From Sphingomonas arenae (GTDB taxonomy: Bacteria > Pseudomonadota > Alphaproteobacteria > Sphingomonadales > Sphingomonadaceae), in NCBI RefSeq assembly GCF_016924655.1, contig NZ_JAFFJU010000004.1:62001-126000 (forward strand): 64,000 bases of DNA. Reading direction: 5' to 3'. Shown piece after piece: positions 8,721 through 17,835 of this stretch. The notes under the pieces are model-generated. The model was not told the origin of the DNA, made no database searches, and saw only the letters and a list, made by a program, of their open reading frames with translations. The position numbers and the translations under genes are program-made. The stretch's first letter is position 1. Every line of letters starts with the position of its first letter.

Positions 8721-8978
8721 TCAGGCCTTCGGCCAGGAGCTGAAGGGCTTGAGAAAATAGAAGATGAACGCGAGCGTTCCTGCGATCAGCAACACCGCCA
8801 GGACGTGCTGATCCTCGTTTCCGAAGTAATTGGCGACCGCGCAGCCAACTCCGGCAGCGAGGTAGAGCCAGAGGGAATCCCCTTCCCGGTCGACCTCATC
8901 GGACATCGAGCGCTGCATGAACAACACGATGATGCCCGCGAAGATCGCGACAGTGACCCAGTCGTAGACGGTTTCCAT
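8721..8978 (-). CDS. small membrane protein resembling the XrtV sorting system accessory protein
   Basis: An 85-residue protein with an N-terminal helix in METVYDWVTVAIFAG, a polar loop (about 27-37), and two further hydrophobic segments ending in LKPFSSWPKA, so about three transmembrane segments. From memory the N-terminus closely resembles the small protein annotated in sphingomonads as the XrtV (exosortase V) sorting system accessory protein; I could not verify this by search. The ATG is preferred over an upstream in-frame ATG because GAGGAAAC stands just before it. It is divergent from the EpsD-like gene, 83 bases apart, at the edge of the exopolysaccharide locus. Confidence 0.65.
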   Translation of the reverse strand: METVYDWVTVAIFAGIIVLFMQRSMSDEVDREGDSLWLYLAAGVGCAVANYFGNEDQHVLAVLLIAGTLAFIFYFLKPFSSWPKA

Positions 8979-9061
8979 GTTTCCTCGCGTGGACCGGCAT
9001 TGGCATGCCCCTGAAGCGAATGCTATGTCCTGTTTGTTGAAAAATCTCAAATGGGGGTCGC

Positions 9062-9892
9062 GTGCGTAATCGTTTAATCCTGACCTTGTCGCTGGCTCTC
9101 ATTGCTTCCGGTTGCGATCGCAAGGCTGAAGGGCAAACCGTTGCCGTCGTGAACGGCGAAGAGATCACCGCGAATGAGCTGAATGCTGAGCTTGCAAACG
9201 CCAATCTGCCGCCGGACGCCGACAAGAAGCTGGTGACTGCCCGGGTCCTTCAGACCATGATCGACCGCCGCCTTCTTGCCCAGCAGGCGAAGGAAGAGAA
9301 CCTCGACAAGTCCCCCGAATTTTTGACACGCCAGCGGCGCCTCACCGAGGACCTGCTCATCGGCATGCTGGCGCAGCGGCAGATGAATACGGCGCAGCTT
9401 CCGTCCGCCACGGAAATCAACCAGTTCCAGGCGTCGCGCCCGCAGATGTTCGCGCAGCGGGAACTTTGGAACCTGGAGCAGCTGCAGTATGCGACGCCAG
9501 CCGACGCGCGGGTGCAGCAGCGGATCGCCGGCACCAAAACCTTGGACGAGCTTGCGACTGTGCTGAGCCAGGCCGGAGTGAACTTCCAGCGTGGTCGCAA
9601 CCGGATCGACACGGCGGTGATCCCGTCCGACATGTACCGCCGAATTCGGGCGCTTCCTGAAGGCGAGCCGTTTATCGTTCCCGCCGGCGGGCGGAGCATC
9701 GCCAGCGTGGTCGTGGGCAAGGAGCCTGCGCCGCTGGCCGGTGCCGAAGCGCGGCCGATCGCGGTGGCTGCGATGCGTCGGGAGAATGGCGCCAAGTTCA
9801 TGGAGGACCGCGTCAAGTCACTCCGGCAGGCCGCGAAGATCGAGTACAAGGAAGGTTACGGCCCAGCGCCGCAAGCTCAGCCAGCCAAGTAA
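9062..9892 (+). CDS. epsD: EpsD-type peptidyl-prolyl isomerase lipoprotein of the exopolysaccharide locus
   Basis: A 276-residue lipoprotein starting at GTG. A signal peptide ends in the lipobox IASGC (Cys 19). It is followed by a SurA-type N-terminal region (VAVVNGEEITANELNAEL, then a long helical segment to about 130) and a degenerate parvulin-like C-terminal half (LWNLEQLQYATPADARV). This layout matches EpsD-family isomerases of exosortase-associated exopolysaccharide clusters, thought to help folding of secreted envelope components. It converges with the BY-kinase gene and shares a hairpin terminator with it. The parvulin active site is not clear. Confidence 0.8.
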   Translation: MRNRLILTLSLALIASGCDRKAEGQTVAVVNGEEITANELNAELANANLPPDADKKLVTARVLQTMIDRRLLAQQAKEENLDKSPEFLTRQRRLTEDLLIGMLAQRQMNTAQLPSATEINQFQASRPQMFAQRELWNLEQLQYATPADARVQQRIAGTKTLDELATVLSQAGVNFQRGRNRIDTAVIPSDMYRRIRALPEGEPFIVPAGGRSIASVVVGKEPAPLAGAEARPIAVAAMRRENGAKFMEDRVKSLRQAAKIEYKEGYGPAPQAQPAK

Positions 9893-9906
9893 GCTTCGAG
9901 AGTGGA

Positions 9907-9935
9907 GTGGAGAGGAGCAGGCTGCCCCTCTCCAC
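9907..9935. terminator. hairpin between two convergent genes, likely bidirectional terminator
   Basis: Perfect nine-base arms GTGGAGAGG and CCTCTCCAC lie 15 bases after the epsD-like stop and just before the BY-kinase stop on the other strand. No T tract follows on either side, so termination efficiency is uncertain. Confidence 0.5.
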
Positions 9936-9943
9936 CTCCGGCC

Positions 9944-10783
9944 TTACTTGTCCCCGCCGTCGCGGGTCACGCCGTAACCGGCGGAATAATAATCATCGAC
10001 GCCATAGCCTTCGCTAAGCAGGCCGCCGCGGTACTTGTTCATGATCACCCCCGCCAGGCGGTTCTCGCCCAGCAAGGCGATCGCATCGCGCACTTCCCGG
10101 GTCTTCGTACGCCCTTCTTCCGCGACCACCACATAGGCATCCAGCCGGGCAACGGTGGTCGACGCATCGTCGTTGGCGAAGACCGGTGGCATGTCGAGAA
10201 TGAAGAAGTTGCGCTCGTCCGAGGCCCGCATTTCCCGGAACAGCGTCTGCGCCCGAACGCCGGCGAGCAGCTCGGCCGAATGGACCAGCCCTGGCACGGT
10301 CGGCATGACCACCAATGATTCGCCCTCCAGCCCGAAGGCGGCAGGACGATCTGCCCCTGGCGCCCCTTCGAGATAGTCGCGAAGACTGTTCGCGGGATTG
10401 AGCCCGAACGAGTCGGTCAGCGACCCGCGCCGAAGGTCCAGGTCCACCGCATAGGTTTGCAGGCGCGGATCGCGGCTCAGGGAAGCAGCGACGTTCGCCG
10501 AGATGAACGACTTGCCGACATTGGGAGTGGCCGAAACGACGCCGATCATCCGCCACTGCCGGTCGCGCCGGTAGTCAAGCAGTTTCGCCCGGATCAGGTT
10601 GAAGCTGCGTGATCGAGAGTCGATGCTGTCGAAGCCATAGATGCCGCGCTGCTTGGCCAACGCGGGGCTCCACGGGACCACGGACGCCTCTGAGGGCGTC
10701 GGCAGGACCGACGATCCGGCACCTCGAACAGTGTCTCCGGTCACGCCGGCGAGCCCTCGAATGGGCGACTGATGGTTATGCAA
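9944..10783 (-). CDS. epsG: BY-kinase type polysaccharide co-polymerase ATPase (EpsG/CapB-like)
   Basis: A 279-residue cytoplasmic ATPase of the bacterial tyrosine kinase family. Walker A is SATPNVGKS (84-92), Walker A' is VDLDLRR (113-119) and Walker B is ILDMPP (195-200). The C-terminus carries a Tyr cluster (YGVDDYYSAGYGV), the usual autophosphorylation site. It lacks the membrane part, which is encoded by the preceding Wzz-like gene with an 8-base overlap, so the two probably form a split co-polymerase controlling export and chain length. It is the last gene of a four-gene minus-strand block. Confidence 0.85.
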   Translation of the reverse strand: MHNHQSPIRGLAGVTGDTVRGAGSSVLPTPSEASVVPWSPALAKQRGIYGFDSIDSRSRSFNLIRAKLLDYRRDRQWRMIGVVSATPNVGKSFISANVAASLSRDPRLQTYAVDLDLRRGSLTDSFGLNPANSLRDYLEGAPGADRPAAFGLEGESLVVMPTVPGLVHSAELLAGVRAQTLFREMRASDERNFFILDMPPVFANDDASTTVARLDAYVVVAEEGRTKTREVRDAIALLGENRLAGVIMNKYRGGLLSEGYGVDDYYSAGYGVTRDGGDK

Positions 10784-12215
10784 AGCGCTTCCTTCGCCTG
10801 AACAGGAAGTCGAAGCGGCGCTTCTGCCCCCTCACTTGGTCTTGAATGGTCGGGACCACCCCGAGGACGGGATATCCCATATTCTCGATCTGCGCCGGGC
10901 TGCGCAAAGGCCGGGCGAGCAACTCAAGGCCCAGCGCGAGCACGAAGCCAATGCCAAGACCAACGATTGCGCCAGCCGCGATCAGGAGCGGCCGGTTGGG
11001 CGACTCCGGAGTATCGGGCAGGCTCGGCGGCTCCACCAGCGAGAGGCGTTCGGACCGCTGTTCCGAAGCCAGGCGAGCGCTGTTCTGCGCGCGAAGGAGA
11101 TTGTTGGCGACCTGTGCATATTGCGACCGCAGGGTTGAGGCGCGATTCTCCATCTGCATCGCTTCCTCCATGATGACCGGAGCGCGTGACTGGTTGGCGG
11201 CCTGAGCCTGCAGTCGCGCCAAAGCCTCGCTCCGCGACCGGGTCAGGGACGCGATCGCCGCATTGTTGGCGTTGATCTGCTCCTGGATCATCGCATTCTC
11301 GCTCGACGAGCCACCAGCCTGCGCCAGGCTGCGAACCGTTGCGAGGCGCTCGCGCGCGGCAATGACGTCAGGATGGCTGTCGCTGTAACGGGCCTGCGCC
11401 GCTGCGAGCGCTGCCTCCGCCTCTACGAGCATGGGGTTGGCGGAGGCTGGGCGGCGCGCCTGCGCCATCAGCTGCCGGTTCTGCGCTTCAAGCGCGGTGA
11501 TCTGCGACGTGTAGGACCCGGTGTCCATCATCATCGGCATGCCGCCCCCGGTCAGCGTCGCACCGTTCGCGGCCTTGAGCGCAGTGATCTGGTTCTCGAT
11601 CTGCGTGATCTCGGCCTGGAGCTTGCCAGCCTGGTCCTGCAGGAACCGAACCGTCAACGATGCCTGGTCTTCGATGTCCGCGGTATCCATCTGCAGGAAG
11701 CGCGTGACGAAGCTCTGCAGCACGGCCTGGGCCTTGCCCGGATCGGGATAGTCAAAGGCCATGTTGAAGGCGATGGTGTTGCTGCCCTTGTCGCCGCCCT
11801 CGTTCTTCGCGCCTTCCAGGGCACCGACGGTGGTCGCCTCCCGCATCTTGTCGACGATCACCGACATTGGCTGCGACCGACGCTCCTCCGAGTACAGGTC
11901 ATATTGCTCGATGAGGCCGATCAAGTCGCCCCGGCTCAGCACCCGCTCGCGGATGCGGGCAATCCGGCGATCGATGATCTCCGTCGCCGGCGCGTCCACG
12001 ATGTCGCTAGGCAGTTCCTGCGACTGAACCAGGAGGGTTGCCTTGGAACGGTAGATCGTTGGCAGCGAGTAAGCGGCGATCACCGCAACTAGGCTCAACG
12101 CGAGGAAGCTCAGGATGATGATCAGCTTGCGTTGCCACAGGATGGTAGGGAGGTGGTTCAGGAACCACCCCATCCCCCCGCCTTCGCCTTGTGGCCGGAT
12201 TTGAGTTTCAATCAC
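10776..12215 (-). CDS. epsF: Wzz/GNVR-type polysaccharide chain-length determinant (EpsF-like)
   Basis: A 479-residue inner-membrane protein. An N-terminal transmembrane helix lies at about 32-52. A long periplasmic region is rich in coiled coil (about 170-400, with many QAQ/ARLQ heptads), and a second transmembrane helix lies in LLIAAGAIVGLGIGFVLALG. The sequence SLVEPPSLPDTPESPNRP before it is the Pro-rich motif of Wzz proteins. It sets polymer length together with the downstream kinase. Four-base overlap with the preceding barrel gene shows operon structure. Confidence 0.88.
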   Translation of the reverse strand: MIETQIRPQGEGGGMGWFLNHLPTILWQRKLIIILSFLALSLVAVIAAYSLPTIYRSKATLLVQSQELPSDIVDAPATEIIDRRIARIRERVLSRGDLIGLIEQYDLYSEERRSQPMSVIVDKMREATTVGALEGAKNEGGDKGSNTIAFNMAFDYPDPGKAQAVLQSFVTRFLQMDTADIEDQASLTVRFLQDQAGKLQAEITQIENQITALKAANGATLTGGGMPMMMDTGSYTSQITALEAQNRQLMAQARRPASANPMLVEAEAALAAAQARYSDSHPDVIAARERLATVRSLAQAGGSSSENAMIQEQINANNAAIASLTRSRSEALARLQAQAANQSRAPVIMEEAMQMENRASTLRSQYAQVANNLLRAQNSARLASEQRSERLSLVEPPSLPDTPESPNRPLLIAAGAIVGLGIGFVLALGLELLARPLRSPAQIENMGYPVLGVVPTIQDQVRGQKRRFDFLFRRRKRFA

Positions 12216-13465
12216 CGCAGGTCACCGAACCTATATCGAAGGAAAACCGAAGCTGACACGTCCGTGTCGGGGTCCGGCCCGGACTGGGTCAGCCTTCGGG
12301 CGCTGCCGTTGACACCGCCCGTCAGCCGATCGTTGATCCGCCGGTTGTAAGCGGCAGACGTCACGAAATAGTTGCTGGTGACGGAGCGATCGAGAACACG
12401 CCGGCCGCCGTAGCGGATCGCGCTTGCCGAAAGCTGGAAAGACGAATTTTCGTCGATGGTCTGCGAGTAGTCGATCCCGGCCGAGGTGGTGGTCAGCAGG
12501 TCGGCTGCGATCGTGTTCTGGCTATAGCGCGCCACCCGGCCGCAGAAGCGACTCCGCTCGAGCGAACGGCAGACCGACGCATCCAGCGCGAGCCCGAAGC
12601 TGTCGTCAGAGTCGCCGTCGACATCGCGGTTGCGGTAGGTGACTCCGACCGCCGCGTCGGCCGACCAGCTCTCGGCGAGCAGCGCTGAGATGGTCACCTG
12701 CGGGCTGATGGAGGTCGTGCTGTCGTTGCCGAGATAGTCCGCACGGACAACGCTCGTCCGCAGCCCCAGGCTGAGTCGCTCGCTCAGCTGACGGCTGTAC
12801 CCGCCGCTTAGAGCGTACGTCGTGTAGTCGCGATCGCTGTTCGGATAGAACAACCGGTGGGCGCCGGCCGACAAGGTCCAGGTGTCCCGCTCGTTCGGAC
12901 GGATCGAAACTCCTGCATTGCCGGACAACCGGTACTGGCGCCCCGACAGCGCCAGCAAATCCGGGTCCACGACCGTGGTCGGCGGCGGAAGCACCGGCTC
13001 GGGCGCCGTGGTGGGCGGAGGGGCACTCGGATCAACCGGAGTCGCGGGCGGCGGAATGACCGGATCTCCGATGAACCGCGTTCCCAGCTGTCCGCCGAAA
13101 TCACCACTGAAACTCACGCCCCCGAAGACGCTGACGGTCTCGCTCGCCTGGTACGAACTCGAAGCATTCAGATCGAACAGCTGCTTGTTGCCGTATCGAT
13201 TTGGATAGTAACTGTTTTCCAGATAAGCGGACAGGCTGGTCGAGCTCCGCTCCGTGCGCCACGAGTGCACGCCATTGACGGACAGCCGCCCGAAGACGCT
13301 CGCCGAGTCATCGCTCAGCGACAACCCCGGATTGGTGGAATAACCGATGCTTCCGGTCAGGTCGACGTACGTGCGCTGCGCCGACTGGGCGACAGCCGGC
13401 GTCGCGCCAACCAGGACGCCGCCACACAACAGAACCGCGCGAATGAAGAAACGATGTGTCATCAC
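12212..13465 (-). CDS. outer-membrane beta-barrel protein of the exopolysaccharide operon
   Basis: A 417-residue protein with a signal peptide (VLLCGGVLVGATPAVAQ, cleavage near residue 26) and repeated amphipathic beta strands with alternating aromatic residues to the C-terminal RYRFGDLR. A Pro-rich insert of about 30 residues (PPPATPVDPSAPPPTTAPEP and onward) lies near 140-175. It sits between the export protein and the Wzz-like gene, the usual place of the EpsL or barrel partner in exosortase-type loci. No enzyme motif is seen. A role as an outer-membrane conduit is inference from position and predicted fold. Confidence 0.75.
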   Translation of the reverse strand: MMTHRFFIRAVLLCGGVLVGATPAVAQSAQRTYVDLTGSIGYSTNPGLSLSDDSASVFGRLSVNGVHSWRTERSSTSLSAYLENSYYPNRYGNKQLFDLNASSSYQASETVSVFGGVSFSGDFGGQLGTRFIGDPVIPPPATPVDPSAPPPTTAPEPVLPPPTTVVDPDLLALSGRQYRLSGNAGVSIRPNERDTWTLSAGAHRLFYPNSDRDYTTYALSGGYSRQLSERLSLGLRTSVVRADYLGNDSTTSISPQVTISALLAESWSADAAVGVTYRNRDVDGDSDDSFGLALDASVCRSLERSRFCGRVARYSQNTIAADLLTTTSAGIDYSQTIDENSSFQLSASAIRYGGRRVLDRSVTSNYFVTSAAYNRRINDRLTGGVNGSARRLTQSGPDPDTDVSASVFLRYRFGDLR

Positions 13466-14061
13466 GGTACCACCAATGTGTCGCCGCTCTCGATCGGCGG
13501 AAGCTCCGCCGCCGAAAGCCGGCTTGTTTCTCCACGCAGCGTATCGTTTAGCCGGACCCGGATCGTGACGACCTGCTGTCCTGACTTGCGAAGGATGCGC
13601 ACGTTGCCGAGCTGGGCGAACTCCGTCGGACCCCCCGCAATCGCGAGTGCTTCGAGCGTGTTCACGTAACGGCCCGGCGTGTACGTGCCCGGCGCCCGCA
13701 CCTTACCGACCACCGAGAACTGGAACCCGGCGGGTGACTTCACCGAAACCGTGACCTGCGGCACCGGCCCTCGATACTGCGGCTGCAGCCCAGTCGAAAT
13801 AACCCGCTCCAGTTCCGCAGGGAGCCTCCCGGCAGCGACCACCTGCCCGACCAGCGGGAAGGCAAATGTTCCATCCGGAAGCACCCGAACGCTGCGCTGC
13901 AGCCGCTCGTCCCCCCAGACAAGGATGTCGAGTTCATCCCCAGGGTTGATCCGGTAGGCTGGTCCGGGGACCGCCTGGCTCGCCTGCTGGGCGATGGACG
14001 CCGCAGGAACCGCAACGGCCATGGAGAAGCAGGCCGCCACGGCGAGTAAACGTAAAGTCAC
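13462..14061 (-). CDS. epsE: polysaccharide export protein (Wza/EpsE family)
   Basis: A 199-residue periplasmic or outer-membrane export protein. A signal peptide ends near residue 24 (ASIAQQAS). The Poly_export domain follows with YRINPGDELDILVWGDE at about 37-53, then an SLBB-like domain (VVGKVRAPGTYTPGRY). It is about half the length of E. coli Wza, normal for EpsE-type proteins. There is no lipobox Cys. It is the first gene of the minus-strand block and overlaps the barrel gene by 4 bases. Confidence 0.88.
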   Translation of the reverse strand: MTLRLLAVAACFSMAVAVPAASIAQQASQAVPGPAYRINPGDELDILVWGDERLQRSVRVLPDGTFAFPLVGQVVAAGRLPAELERVISTGLQPQYRGPVPQVTVSVKSPAGFQFSVVGKVRAPGTYTPGRYVNTLEALAIAGGPTEFAQLGNVRILRKSGQQVVTIRVRLNDTLRGETSRLSAAELPPIESGDTLVVP

Positions 14062-14084
14062 TCAAAATCCCTTTCCCGCTCTTG

Positions 14085-14114
14085 CGAGGCTGTTGTGTCT
14101 CAAAACGAGCCTCG
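14085..14114. promoter_or_regulatory. inverted repeat in the divergent epsE / TPR-gene intergenic region
   Basis: Arms CGAGGCT and AGCCTCG flank 16 bases in the 103-base space between two divergent gene blocks. On the minus strand TTGAGC followed by TATATC at 15 bases is a possible promoter for epsE. The repeat may be an operator shared by both directions; no regulator can be named. Confidence 0.3.
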
Positions 14115-14164
14115 TGAGAAGCACCATGGTCAGCTACCGATATAGCCCCTAGGGTAACTGCTCA

Positions 14165-15601
14165 ATGAATCTTCGAACGCAAATGCGCAAAGCTTGTTTC
14201 GTTTCGCTACTATCACTCACCTTGTTTTTGTCCGCGTGCAGCTCGCGGGAGGACAAGGCGCAGGCGGCGTTCGACAACTATCAGGCGGCTCTCGCTACCG
14301 GGAGCCTGCCCTACATCCGTACCACGCTGCTCCAGCTGGTGGCGGTTGACGATGACAATCCGCAATATTGGGCGGAGCTCGGGCGGGTGCAGCTTCAGCT
14401 CGGCGCTCTTCCCGACGCTTATTATGCTTTCACGCGTGCATACGAGCTGGAGCGCAGCAATGCTGACGTGCTTCGGGTGCTGACGCAGCTTGCACTGCGC
14501 GGCGGTGACCTGGCCATGGCGGACGAGCATGCCGAGCAGTTGAGCCTGCTGGCGCCCGATGATCCTTCGGTAAAGATCACCAAGGCCTATGTGGCTCTTC
14601 GGCGATCCAACTTCGAGGAAGCGGAACGGATCGCCGATGAATTGCTGCAGGCGTCGCCATTCGAGCCCGGCCCCAAGATTCTCAAGGCTCGCGTCCTGCT
14701 GCGGACTGACCGCGGCGATGCGGCGATCCGCATGCTGGAGGAACAGGTCCGCCAGCAACCGACCGACCTCGATAGCCTGCGGGCTCTGGTCGGCATCTTG
14801 GACCGACGTGACGAGTGGCCCAAGGTGGCGAGCTACGGCAGCCGTTACGTGCAGGAGCAGCCTGGCGATACGGAAATTGCCCTGCTGACCATCACGGCGG
14901 CGCTTCGCTCGGGCCAAGCGAACACCGCGCGGCGCGTTTCGTTGCAGACTTTGAAGCCCGAGGCGAACCCCGCGCTTATTCGCCGGGTGCTGGATCGCTG
15001 GGTGCGCTACGGTCCTCCCCGGGGGTTCGTCGGTGATGCAGCAGCGCTCGGGCAATCTGCGCCCAATGCCTTGAAGCCGCTGTACGGCTCCTATCTCGAT
15101 CGCGCGGGTGCGCCGGACCTGGCTGCAAGGGTTGTTGCTGCCCAAGCGACGCTGCCGGTCAACGCCGACAACGCGGACGCGAATGCCGTTCTCGCAACCT
15201 CCCTTGCGCGGCAAGGCCGAACCCCGGAGGCACTGAGGCGCTTCGGCCAGGTATTGAGCCTGGATCCGAACCACGCCGAAGCCTTGGAAGGACGGGCACG
15301 CCTGCTGCTCCAGCTCGGCCGGCTGCGCCAGGCTCGACTGGACGCACAGCGCCTGGTGACCGTCGCGCCGGGGGAATCGGGTGGGCACATCCTCTTGTCG
15401 GAAGTCTACATGGCGCTTGGCGACCGCCAGCAGGCCGGACGTACACTTTGGAACGCTTTCCACCAGATTTCAGCAGATCGAAACATTTACGAGGCATTGA
15501 GAGTCTTTGTGTCTCGCTCGGAGGGAGCAGACGCAGCACAACGTATTGATGAGGAGTTCGGTGATCAGCGCGATGCCGAGCTGACCCGGGAGTTTATCTA
15601 G
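14165..15601 (+). CDS. TPR-repeat lipoprotein of the exopolysaccharide/exosortase locus (PrsT-like)
   Basis: A 478-residue lipoprotein. The signal peptide ends in the lipobox LSAC (Cys 25). The rest is a helical solenoid of TPR repeats, for example PQYWAELGRVQLQLGALPDA at about 59-78 and a C-terminal set around NADANAVLATSLARQGRTPE. TPR lipoproteins of this kind accompany exosortase-type exopolysaccharide systems and probably scaffold the export machinery at a membrane face. It precedes the glycosyl transferase gene by one base, so it leads a plus-strand operon of four genes. Confidence 0.78.
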   Translation: MNLRTQMRKACFVSLLSLTLFLSACSSREDKAQAAFDNYQAALATGSLPYIRTTLLQLVAVDDDNPQYWAELGRVQLQLGALPDAYYAFTRAYELERSNADVLRVLTQLALRGGDLAMADEHAEQLSLLAPDDPSVKITKAYVALRRSNFEEAERIADELLQASPFEPGPKILKARVLLRTDRGDAAIRMLEEQVRQQPTDLDSLRALVGILDRRDEWPKVASYGSRYVQEQPGDTEIALLTITAALRSGQANTARRVSLQTLKPEANPALIRRVLDRWVRYGPPRGFVGDAAALGQSAPNALKPLYGSYLDRAGAPDLAARVVAAQATLPVNADNADANAVLATSLARQGRTPEALRRFGQVLSLDPNHAEALEGRARLLLQLGRLRQARLDAQRLVTVAPGESGGHILLSEVYMALGDRQQAGRTLWNAFHQISADRNIYEALRVFVSRSEGADAAQRIDEEFGDQRDAELTREFI

Positions 15602-15602
15602 G

Positions 15603-17090
15603 ATGAGGGCGCGTGAAGAGGTTCTGGCGGAGAAGCCGCCCGCGGCCACTCCTCCGCCAGAGGAGCGAGGAAAGGCTCGCACCCCCGTGCGCTTCACGTC
15701 CAACATCGTGGGCCCGATCCTCTTTGTCCGGGACCTGTTCTGCTTCGCGATCAGCATTCCGATGGCAGCTGCGGCCTACGACCTGCTGTTCGATGCGCTG
15801 CTGGTGCCGTCCGTGCACCTGTTCGCCGTCACCACAATGGCCGCATGCTACATCCTCATCCGGTCTTCCAAGCATGCGTACCGCCGCTCGCTGGTGAACT
15901 TCCTCGACGATGACGGAGATTCGCTCTTCGATGCCGTGATCAGCAGCCTGGTCGCGTCCGCTCTGGTGTTCCAGTTCGGCATGGTCGATACCTATTCGCG
16001 GGGAGCCAGTGTCCTCTACCTGCTGGCTCTCGTCCTGAGCCTCTCGCTGACACGGCCGCTGCTGCGGCTGCTGCTCGCCCGGCTCGCGCGTAAGGGGCTG
16101 ATCGGGCAGCGCATCGCCTTCTACGGAAGCGATCCCGCCTCGCTCGACAGCACGCTGCGACTGCTCAATTCCCTGCAGCTGCCGCATCTCCGGCTGGTTG
16201 GCGTCGCCGATGACCGCCCCGGTCCCGACATGTCCACGGACCTTCCCTTCCTGGGCGGCTTCGACGAGCTCTCCACCATGGCTCGGCGGGGCGAGATCGA
16301 CCAGGTGCTGATCAGCGTCCCGCACCTGCCGGTTCAGCGCATCCATGATATCGTGGAGCAGCTCAGCGCCGTTTCGGTCGATGTCTCGGTTATTCCCCGT
16401 CAGGCGATCGAGCTTGCGCCGGACTATCGCGTCAACCTCCTCGGCATGGTGCCCGTTCTGACGCTCTGGCAGCGTCCGTTCAGGGACATGAATCAGATCG
16501 TCAAGCGGAGCGAGGATCTGATTCTCGGTGGCCTGGCGCTCCTCCTCGTCCTCCCTGTTCTCGCGATCGTCGCCTTGCTGGTGCGGCTGACCAGCGCTGG
16601 CCCCGTCCTGTTCGTGCAGCCTCGCGTGGGCTTCAACAACGAGGTCATCCACGTCCTCAAGTTCCGCACCATGTACGCCGACCGGACGGATCTGCATGCG
16701 GAGCAGACGACGACCAAGAACGACCCCCGCATCACGCCAGTCGGGCGGGTGCTGCGCAAGCTCAGCATCGACGAACTGCCGCAGTTGCTGAACGTGGTGC
16801 GTGGCGACATGTCGCTCGTCGGGCCGCGACCTCATGCGACGCACATGAAGGTGGGTGATCGTTTCTACCAGGATGCGGTGCGCGGCTATGCAGCCCGGCA
16901 CCGGGTCAAGCCGGGCATCACGGGCTTGGCGCAGGTGAAGGGCCTTCGCGGGGAAATCCGCACCGTGGAGCGCGCCAAGCGGCGGGTGGAGCTGGACAAG
17001 GAGTATATCGACCGCTGGTCCATCTGGCTCGACCTGTGGATCCTGCTCGCCACCGTTCGCGCTGTGTTCTTCGATTCCGATGCCTACTGA
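15603..17090 (+). CDS. exopolysaccharide polyprenyl glycosylphosphotransferase (EpsB/GumD-like)
   Basis: A 495-residue membrane enzyme that starts repeat-unit synthesis by moving a sugar-1-phosphate to undecaprenyl phosphate. Four or so N-terminal helices (to about 165) lead into a nucleotide-binding-like middle domain (IAFYGSDPASLDS). The C-terminal Bac_transf domain begins at KRSEDLILGG and holds LKFRTMYAD, DELPQLLNVVRGDMSLVGPRP and GITGLAQVKG, the conserved catalytic motifs of the PHPT family. The sugar cannot be deduced. It overlaps the next gene by 11 bases. Confidence 0.93.
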   Translation: MRAREEVLAEKPPAATPPPEERGKARTPVRFTSNIVGPILFVRDLFCFAISIPMAAAAYDLLFDALLVPSVHLFAVTTMAACYILIRSSKHAYRRSLVNFLDDDGDSLFDAVISSLVASALVFQFGMVDTYSRGASVLYLLALVLSLSLTRPLLRLLLARLARKGLIGQRIAFYGSDPASLDSTLRLLNSLQLPHLRLVGVADDRPGPDMSTDLPFLGGFDELSTMARRGEIDQVLISVPHLPVQRIHDIVEQLSAVSVDVSVIPRQAIELAPDYRVNLLGMVPVLTLWQRPFRDMNQIVKRSEDLILGGLALLLVLPVLAIVALLVRLTSAGPVLFVQPRVGFNNEVIHVLKFRTMYADRTDLHAEQTTTKNDPRITPVGRVLRKLSIDELPQLLNVVRGDMSLVGPRPHATHMKVGDRFYQDAVRGYAARHRVKPGITGLAQVKGLRGEIRTVERAKRRVELDKEYIDRWSIWLDLWILLATVRAVFFDSDAY

Positions 17091-17835
17091 TCGCGTCGAC
17101 TTCATCGATGTCGCCTATGATCCGCTGACCTTCGACCAGGTTGTCGAGCGGCTGGGTCGGGTCACGCGGGACACGCCGTACGGCTATTTGGTGACTCCGA
17201 ATGTCGACCATGTGGTGCGGCTGGAGAAAAGCTCCGGCAGCCTGCCGCAGCTTCGCGACATCTATGCTGAGGCCGACCTGTGCGTCTGCGACAGTCGTGT
17301 GCTCAGTCGCCTCGCGCGACTGCACGGGATCGATCTGCCGGTGGTGCCCGGAAGCGACCTGACCCACCATCTCCTCGATCATGTCGTAGAGGCGGGAGAT
17401 CGGATCGCCATCGTCGGCGGGGATGCTGACCTGCTCGAAGGTCTGCGGACCCGCTACCCGGCCGTCGAGTTCGTCCAGCATCTGCCTCCCATGGGGCTCG
17501 TCCGGAATCCCGCGGCCCGGCAGCAGGCCGCCGCCTTCATCGCCCGCCAGCGTCCGCGGTTCACTTTCATCGCGGTCGGATCACCCCAGCAGGAGCTGAT
17601 CGCTGCCGAGACCCGCCTGGAACCCGGCGCCACCGGCATGGCCCTGTGTATCGGAGCGGCGCTCGAATTCGTGACCGGGCACCAGGTCCGCGCCCCTCGT
17701 GTGGTTCAGGAACTTGGGCTGGAGTGGGCGCATCGGCTGGTCAGCGCGCCGGGCCGGATGTGGCGACGCTACCTGGTCGAAGGTCCTCGCATCTTTGTCC
17801 TCGCGGCACGATGGCGGCGCCAGGCTGCGCGATGA
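17080..17835 (+). CDS. WecG/TagA/CpsF family glycosyltransferase
   Basis: A 251-residue GT26 enzyme. Characteristic stretches are YLVTPNVDHVVRLEK (about 27-41), the Asp/Arg region DLCVCDSRVLSRLARLHG, VPGSDLTHHLL, and FIAVGSPQQELIA near 165-177. Members add the second sugar, often N-acetylmannosaminuronate, N-acetylmannosamine or glucose, to the lipid-linked primer made by the preceding enzyme. The sugar here is unknown. It starts inside the previous gene and its stop overlaps the next start as ATGA. Confidence 0.9.
   Translation: MPTDRVDFIDVAYDPLTFDQVVERLGRVTRDTPYGYLVTPNVDHVVRLEKSSGSLPQLRDIYAEADLCVCDSRVLSRLARLHGIDLPVVPGSDLTHHLLDHVVEAGDRIAIVGGDADLLEGLRTRYPAVEFVQHLPPMGLVRNPAARQQAAAFIARQRPRFTFIAVGSPQQELIAAETRLEPGATGMALCIGAALEFVTGHQVRAPRVVQELGLEWAHRLVSAPGRMWRRYLVEGPRIFVLAARWRRQAAR

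Noticed and set aside
15594-17105. 503-codon minus-strand open frame
   Set aside because: Antisense to the polyprenyl glycosylphosphotransferase gene; composition is biased and no motif is seen.
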